Shown: in pieces, positions 14,793-18,450 of the stretch
Layout of the letters: the number at the start of each line of letters is the position of its first letter
How positions within the stretch are numbered: position 1 is the stretch's first letter
Assembly (NCBI GenBank): GCA_963626555.1
Contig: CAVFXQ010000045.1
Coordinates: 1-18,450, forward strand
Length of the DNA stretch: 18,450 nt
From: UBA1181 sp963626555
Lineage (GTDB): Bacteria; Bacteroidota; Bacteroidia; Bacteroidales; Paludibacteraceae
Direction of reading: 5' to 3'
Made by a program: the position numbers and the translations under genes
The notes under the pieces: generated by a model
Told to the model about the DNA's origin: nothing
The model's input: only the letters and a program-made list of their open reading frames with translations
Databases searched by the model: none

Positions 14793-17132
14793 ATGAAGAA
14801 ATTTTTTACTTTTCTAATTGGTTTTGTGTCTTGCTTCGCTGTGATTTTTGCCGCAGTTAAAACAGAGGTGCGAATGCGTGTCCTCAAAGGAGGAGAACTC
14901 TTGTGGCAGACTGCGGTGAAGGATGTCCTTTCCATTGATTTTCAAGAGGAAAAAACTGACGCTTCTGCAGTAGGTAGTATGAACGTCTCACTAAAAAATG
15001 AAGATGAAAAATGGCAAAGCAGGGTAGATGTTTTTGACAGTATCTGTTTTCAACGTGATACGTTGAAATATGATGTGGTGAAAGATGGCGCTCTGATTGC
15101 TTCAACTTTCAACGTGACGGATAAGAAAAAAATCTATTTCTCTCAAGGTAACTTGCAGTTCAATGCTGTTGAGGGAACACATGAGACTATAGATGGTTCT
15201 GCCGTTGGCTCCTGGCGTTTTGCAGAAAACCAATACGACTATGTTGGCGGCGCTAATGACAGTATTTCTGAAACTTATCGTGGTTGGATTGATCTGTTTG
15301 CTTGGGGTACAAGTGGCTGGAACAGTGGCGCAAAAGAGTACCAACCTTGGGCTACCTCCGACACGCACTCTGATTATAATGTTGCAGGTGAGGAAAAAAG
15401 TAGTTTGACAGGGTCATTCTCAAATGCTGACTGGGGTGTTTATAACGCAATCTCTAATGGCGGTAATCAACCTGATGCTTGGGAAACACTTACTGCCGAG
15501 GAGTGGTCTTATCTGCTTTCTCATTACAAGTGGACAATGGCTAAGGTGGGAAAAGATAGTGTACTTTGTTTTTTGTTGCTCCCAGGCGATTTCCAAACTC
15601 CTGCGAATATCAATATGAGTGTCTTAAGCGACTTGAATGGGGCTGATTGGGATGAGGATGACTACTCAACTAATGTGTATTCGGATGTAGAGTTCGCAAA
15701 ATTGGAAAAGGAGGGTGTTGTGGCTCTGCCATGTAGTGGCCGTCGTATGGCAAAAAAATCAGGAAGTGGAACAACAGGGAATTATTGGTCGTCTACTTCA
15801 TCTGAGGGAGGAAAAGCTTACAAAATCTCTTTTAGCTATACAAGTTTTACACCTCAATCCGTGGCTTACAAGGATTATGGGCATGCCGTACGTCTCGTAA
15901 AACATTTGAATTATGAAGTGAGATTCCTTGATTATGATGGATCTGTCCTTCTTGACACTGTTTACAATGTGGGTGATTTGCCTGTCGGACCAGCTGTCTC
16001 TCGCGAGGATGGTAAATATCATTATTACTTTAAGGGATGGGATAAAGAAATAACGGTCGCCAAAGAAGACATCGTTTATACTGCCCTCTATGATAGTACG
16101 CTTATAGTGAGAGAAAATGGATTGCTGAAAAGAGCATCTGTTAGGGTTTCTGATGGAAAGTATGTCTATTTCTCTCAGGGAAATTTACAATACAATGCAA
16201 GTAGCAAAACTTGGCGTCTCGCAGATAATCAATATGACGTGGTTGGTATGGACAATGAGAATATTTCCGCTACATACAATGGATGGATTGATCTGTTCGG
16301 CTTTGGAACTAGTGGTTGGAATTCCACTTTCAAATCTTACCAACCATGGGCTACTGAAATGTCAAGTGACTCTTATCAGAATAATAATCTGAAGTACGAC
16401 TACATAAATTCAGACTGGGCTTTCTATAATGATATTGTTACTACGGGAGTCGGAGCGAATTTCTGCCGTACGCTGACTGGTGATGAGTGGAAATACATCA
16501 TTGAAAATGATCGTTGGACTATGGGTAAAATCGGCGATAATGGGGTATTGTGTTTCATGATTTTCCCTGAAGATTATGTGTCAATAGATACTATTCCTGT
16601 CTATTTCCCTGAAGATAAATCTATTGAAAACGACGTTGTTTCGTCGCAGGAAAGCAGTTTCGCAAGTAATGTTTATTCAGAAGCGCAATTTGAAAAACTT
16701 GAGGAACTCGGCGTCGTCGCTCTCCCTTGTGGAGGTCATCGATATGGTACTACTATTTCTAATGTTAATGTCCTCGGTATGTATTGGTCGACGACTTCTA
16801 CTGGAGATGCTTCTTACAATTTTAAGTTCTCTTCTTCTTCTGTCGAGGTTGAAACTAGACCTGCGTTCCATGGTTTCTCAGTTCGTCCCGTTCAAGATTT
16901 GTCTGTTATAGTAAAATTCGTGAACTATGATGGAACTGTAATTTACGATTTCCCAGTAGAGTATGGAATGATGCCTAATCAGCCTGATCCTGCACCTACA
17001 CGGGAAAATAGCGACGAATATCAATATACTTTCAAGGGCTGGGATAAAGAGGTTTCGAAAGCAATCTGTGATGTTATTTACACTGCGGTTTATGATAGTA
17101 CGCTAATTGAGAAAGCTGATGGTTTGCGCTAA
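14793..17132 (+). CDS. secreted tandem-repeat protein with InlB-like (Listeria-Bacteroides) modules
   Basis: The product is 779 aa. A Sec signal peptide spans about residues 1-20. After an N-terminal region of ~110 residues come two tandem units of about 344 residues each. Each unit opens with (I/V)YFSQGNLQ(F/Y)NA and a tract WR(F/L)A(E/D)NQYD-VVG. Then comes GWIDLF-GTSGWNS-YQPWAT, followed by a section with GDEWKYII or AEEWSYLL and VVALPC(S/G)G. Each unit closes with an InlB B-repeat-like module (VRFLDYDGSVLLDTV, FKGWDKEI at ~374-440; VKFVNYDGTVIYDF, FKGWDKEV at ~705-772). Such proteins are probably cell-surface or secreted. The function of the YFSQGNLQ domain is unknown to me. There is no recognisable type IX sorting domain or lipobox, so how it is retained is unclear. 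The protein ends just after the second module. Confidence 0.82.
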   Translation: MKKFFTFLIGFVSCFAVIFAAVKTEVRMRVLKGGELLWQTAVKDVLSIDFQEEKTDASAVGSMNVSLKNEDEKWQSRVDVFDSICFQRDTLKYDVVKDGALIASTFNVTDKKKIYFSQGNLQFNAVEGTHETIDGSAVGSWRFAENQYDYVGGANDSISETYRGWIDLFAWGTSGWNSGAKEYQPWATSDTHSDYNVAGEEKSSLTGSFSNADWGVYNAISNGGNQPDAWETLTAEEWSYLLSHYKWTMAKVGKDSVLCFLLLPGDFQTPANINMSVLSDLNGADWDEDDYSTNVYSDVEFAKLEKEGVVALPCSGRRMAKKSGSGTTGNYWSSTSSEGGKAYKISFSYTSFTPQSVAYKDYGHAVRLVKHLNYEVRFLDYDGSVLLDTVYNVGDLPVGPAVSREDGKYHYYFKGWDKEITVAKEDIVYTALYDSTLIVRENGLLKRASVRVSDGKYVYFSQGNLQYNASSKTWRLADNQYDVVGMDNENISATYNGWIDLFGFGTSGWNSTFKSYQPWATEMSSDSYQNNNLKYDYINSDWAFYNDIVTTGVGANFCRTLTGDEWKYIIENDRWTMGKIGDNGVLCFMIFPEDYVSIDTIPVYFPEDKSIENDVVSSQESSFASNVYSEAQFEKLEELGVVALPCGGHRYGTTISNVNVLGMYWSTTSTGDASYNFKFSSSSVEVETRPAFHGFSVRPVQDLSVIVKFVNYDGTVIYDFPVEYGMMPNQPDPAPTRENSDEYQYTFKGWDKEVSKAICDVIYTAVYDSTLIEKADGLR
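15124..17120 (+). repeat. two divergent tandem units of ~1,032 bp inside the surface protein gene
   Basis: The conserved stretch beginning TCTATTTCTCTCA occurs at about 15133 and again at about 16165, an offset of 1,032 bases or 344 codons. The encoded units share order and motifs from the YFSQGNLQ start to the YTA(L/V)YDSTLI end. They have diverged at many positions, with small insertions and deletions in the middle, so this is an old internal duplication. Confidence 0.75.
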
Positions 17133-17200
17133 GTAAAATGATGTTATCTCTAAAGGGGAGGTGTAAGTGTGTTAGAAGGACACACCCCTGATCGTTCATA

Positions 17201-17236
17201 AAAAAAGAGCAGAGTCTTTTGATTCTGCTCTTTTTT
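17201..17236. terminator. bidirectional intrinsic terminator between convergent genes
   Basis: The A-flanked arm at 17201-17216 pairs with the T-flanked arm at 17221-17236, with one G-T pair and a TTTT loop. The stem core is GAGCAGA with TCTGCTC. A runs on one side and T runs on the other allow it to work on both strands, serving the repeat-protein gene (+) and the HAD phosphatase gene (-). Confidence 0.85.
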
Positions 17237-17253
17237 ATCTATGTAATGAACTG

Positions 17254-17910
17254 TTATAGTATTTCCAAGATATTTTCAAAACTTTCACACAAGTAATCTG
17301 CTCCTGCTTCCTCTAATTCATCTTTGCTCCCATAACCCCATAAAACCCCGAGAGAGTCTAAGCCACACTTCTTTGCTCCAATGATATCGTACTTTGTGTC
17401 GCCTATCATCAAAACCTTGCTACGGTCTGTTATCCTCATTTGGTCTATGGCATCGTTGATGACATCCGCTTTGGTATGAAGCCTTCCTTCTTGGTCTCTA
17501 CCAAAGATATAATCAAGGTTCTCCCGCAATCCTTTGACAATCTCTGTGGAGATTCTCTCCGCTTGCTCCTTTGTCCTACTTGTTGCCACCGCAGTTGTGT
17601 AGCCTCTTCGCTTCACTTCCTCCAAAAAATCAAAAACTCTTGGATATGCGTGTTGTTCATATATGCCAGTGGGAAAATATCTCTTGTGATATGTTTTAAT
17701 TGCTTCTTGAACCATTTCGTCCGTGAAATGATAATACTCTTTGTATGAGTCTTCTATGGGTGGTCCGACGAATTTTCGCAGATCGTGATAGTCCTCCACA
17801 TGTATGCCGAAATGCTCAAGCGTATACTGAACACATTTCATAATGCCTTCTCCGCTGTCTGTCAGTGTGCCGTCAAAATCTAAGAATAGGGTAGTGTATT
17901 TTTTTCCCAT
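17254..17910 (-). CDS. HAD-superfamily hydrolase (phosphoglycolate phosphatase-like)
   Basis: From this start the product is 218 aa with all HAD motifs. Motif I is FLDFDGTLTDS (9-19), with nucleophile Asp11 and acid/base Asp13. Motif II is VATSRT (108-113), motif III Lys147, and motif IV MIGDTKYDIIGAKKCG (168-183) with Asp171 and Asp175. The helical cap between motifs I and II places it in subfamily IA beside phosphoglycolate phosphatases and related nucleotidases. The exact phosphomonoester is not predictable. I chose the ATG at 17910 because the upstream ATG at 17943 only adds a basic 11-residue tail that is not typical of the family. The gene lies directly downstream of the tRNA-Ser terminator on the same strand. 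A weak -7-like TATGTTTC (17936-17943) might drive it. Confidence 0.88.
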   Translation of the reverse strand: MGKKYTTLFLDFDGTLTDSGEGIMKCVQYTLEHFGIHVEDYHDLRKFVGPPIEDSYKEYYHFTDEMVQEAIKTYHKRYFPTGIYEQHAYPRVFDFLEEVKRRGYTTAVATSRTKEQAERISTEIVKGLRENLDYIFGRDQEGRLHTKADVINDAIDQMRITDRSKVLMIGDTKYDIIGAKKCGLDSLGVLWGYGSKDELEEAGADYLCESFENILEIL

Positions 17911-17945
17911 ATTTGGTTTTGATTTTTTGGGGTATAGAAACATAG

Positions 17946-17984
17946 AAAAAACAAGCGACTGAAATTAACATTTCAATCGCTTGT
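17946..17984 (-). terminator. intrinsic terminator of tRNA-Ser
   Basis: Read on the minus strand, ACAAGCGATTGAAA pairs with TTTCAGTCGCTTGT (one G-T pair) around a 5-6 base loop, and a run of six T follows, three of them extending beyond the stem. It starts three bases after the tRNA 3' end and lies just before the HAD gene. Confidence 0.85.
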
Positions 17985-17986
17985 TG

Positions 17987-18073
17987 CGGTGAGAGGGGGA
18001 TTCGAACCCCCGGAACGGTTACCCGTTCGTCAGTTTAGCAAACTGGTGGTTTCAGCCACTCACCCATCTCACC
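17987..18073 (-). tRNA. trnS: tRNA-Ser (anticodon GCU)
   Basis: Read on the minus strand, an 87-nt class II tRNA is seen. The acceptor stem is GGTGAGA with TCTCACC, and the discriminator base is G, as expected for serine. The anticodon GCT (18037-18039) sits in the loop TTGCTAA. A long variable arm is built from GAACGG and CCGTTC, and the T-loop is GGTTCGAATCC. It decodes AGC and AGU. CCA is not encoded, since CAA follows the discriminator. Confidence 0.95.
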
Positions 18074-18101
18074 AAACCCCGATATTTCGGATTTGCGTGT
18101 G

Positions 18102-18133
18102 CAAAGGTAAAATGTTTTTTTGTTATATCCAAA
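18102..18133 (-). promoter_or_regulatory. promoter of tRNA-Ser
   Basis: On the minus strand, TTTG (18130-18133) and TACCTTTG (18102-18109) are separated by 20 bases, a full match to the Bacteroidota -33/-7 promoter. It lies about 28 bases upstream of the mature tRNA 5' end and is the best-formed promoter in the window. Confidence 0.7.
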
Positions 18134-18450
18134 TTGAAATCAGAAAAATTTAATGTTTTTTTGTGCTTCGTGATATGATTGATATAAGATAACAAACAAA
18201 AATAAAGGTGTCGTAGGGTTTTATAATGATTACCTATATAAATGTGATTATATGGACTACAGATGCAGCAACTGAGGGAAAAATACGCCTAATGGAAGAG
18301 TCTGTAGAGTATTTAAAAACATAAATAGAGGTCTTTCCACTGATTATTTATGCCTCATAGAAATGGAAGACTCGTCAAAGTATTTGTCTAAATCACTGAA
18401 TGACAACTGGTTTCGTAGACTATTGAAATTTCTCACGAAATTTTCGCCAA
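18134..18450. other. AT-rich stretch without a convincing gene
   Basis: No RNA gene, repeat or promoter is recognised here. Two overlapping open tracts reach the right edge. On the plus strand a frame is open from 18276 to the end, with an ATG at 18363 (MEDSSKYLSKSLND). On the minus strand about 33 codons run in from the edge (including LRNQLSFSDLDKYFDESS) to a TAA near 18348. I recognise neither, and at most one can be a real gene end or start. Confidence 0.3.

Noticed and set aside
15193..16911. Several plus-strand frames inside the repeat-protein gene in other phases
   Set aside because: They lie within one continuous 779-codon frame whose two repeat units align in phase, so there is no need for frameshifted or nested genes.
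1..18450. CRISPR array, insertion sequence or prophage
   Set aside because: No regularly spaced short repeats, transposase, integrase or phage structural genes are seen. The only long repeat is the in-gene duplication of the surface protein.

Overview
The window looks like chromosomal DNA from an AT-rich member of the Bacteroidota, most likely order Bacteroidales. The evidence is the set of lineage-typical families (lipoprotein with a Big_5-type Ig-like domain, WbqC-like protein, DUF7033-type deacetylase, DUF4293 membrane protein, InlB-like B-repeats). In addition, copies of the Bacteroidota -7 promoter box TAnnTTTG sit upstream of many genes, and Shine-Dalgarno sites are mostly absent. No species can be named from the sequence alone.

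Layout. Positions 1-4818 (+) hold the end of an unidentified upstream gene and its terminator, then an Ig-like lipoprotein, a WbqC-like protein, a PlsC-type acyltransferase and RadC. Positions 4874-7061 (+) hold a DUF7033/polysaccharide-deacetylase-like protein and a secreted glucosaminidase with LysM. Positions 7119-12532 (+) are a metabolic block: an NfnA/NfnB-type electron-bifurcating flavoprotein pair, an indolepyruvate oxidoreductase beta subunit (IorB) without its alpha subunit, a DUF4293 membrane protein, a GNAT acetyltransferase and a class I aminotransferase, closed by an intrinsic terminator. Positions 12604-14642 (+) are a visibly more AT-rich type II restriction-modification cassette: an intact C5-cytosine methyltransferase followed by a PstI/BsuBI-family restriction endonuclease that is broken by an in-frame TAA. 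Positions 14793-17132 (+) encode a secreted protein made of two tandem ~344-residue units, each ending in an InlB-like module. A bidirectional terminator separates it from a minus-strand HAD phosphatase and a tRNA-Ser(GCU) that has its own promoter and terminator. The last ~320 bases hold no convincing gene.

Functional themes. The first half serves the cell envelope (lipid acylation, glycan modification, wall hydrolysis). The centre handles electron flow and amino/keto acids: IorB-type enzymes make reduced ferredoxin and Nfn complexes consume it, and an aminotransferase lies downstream. The right side is accessory.

The most notable points are the decaying restriction endonuclease beside an intact methyltransferase (with a second possible lesion at its start), and two promoters whose predicted transcription starts fall inside the 5' arm of the upstream gene's terminator. 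I found no wholly new defence or mobile system, CRISPR array or insertion sequence.
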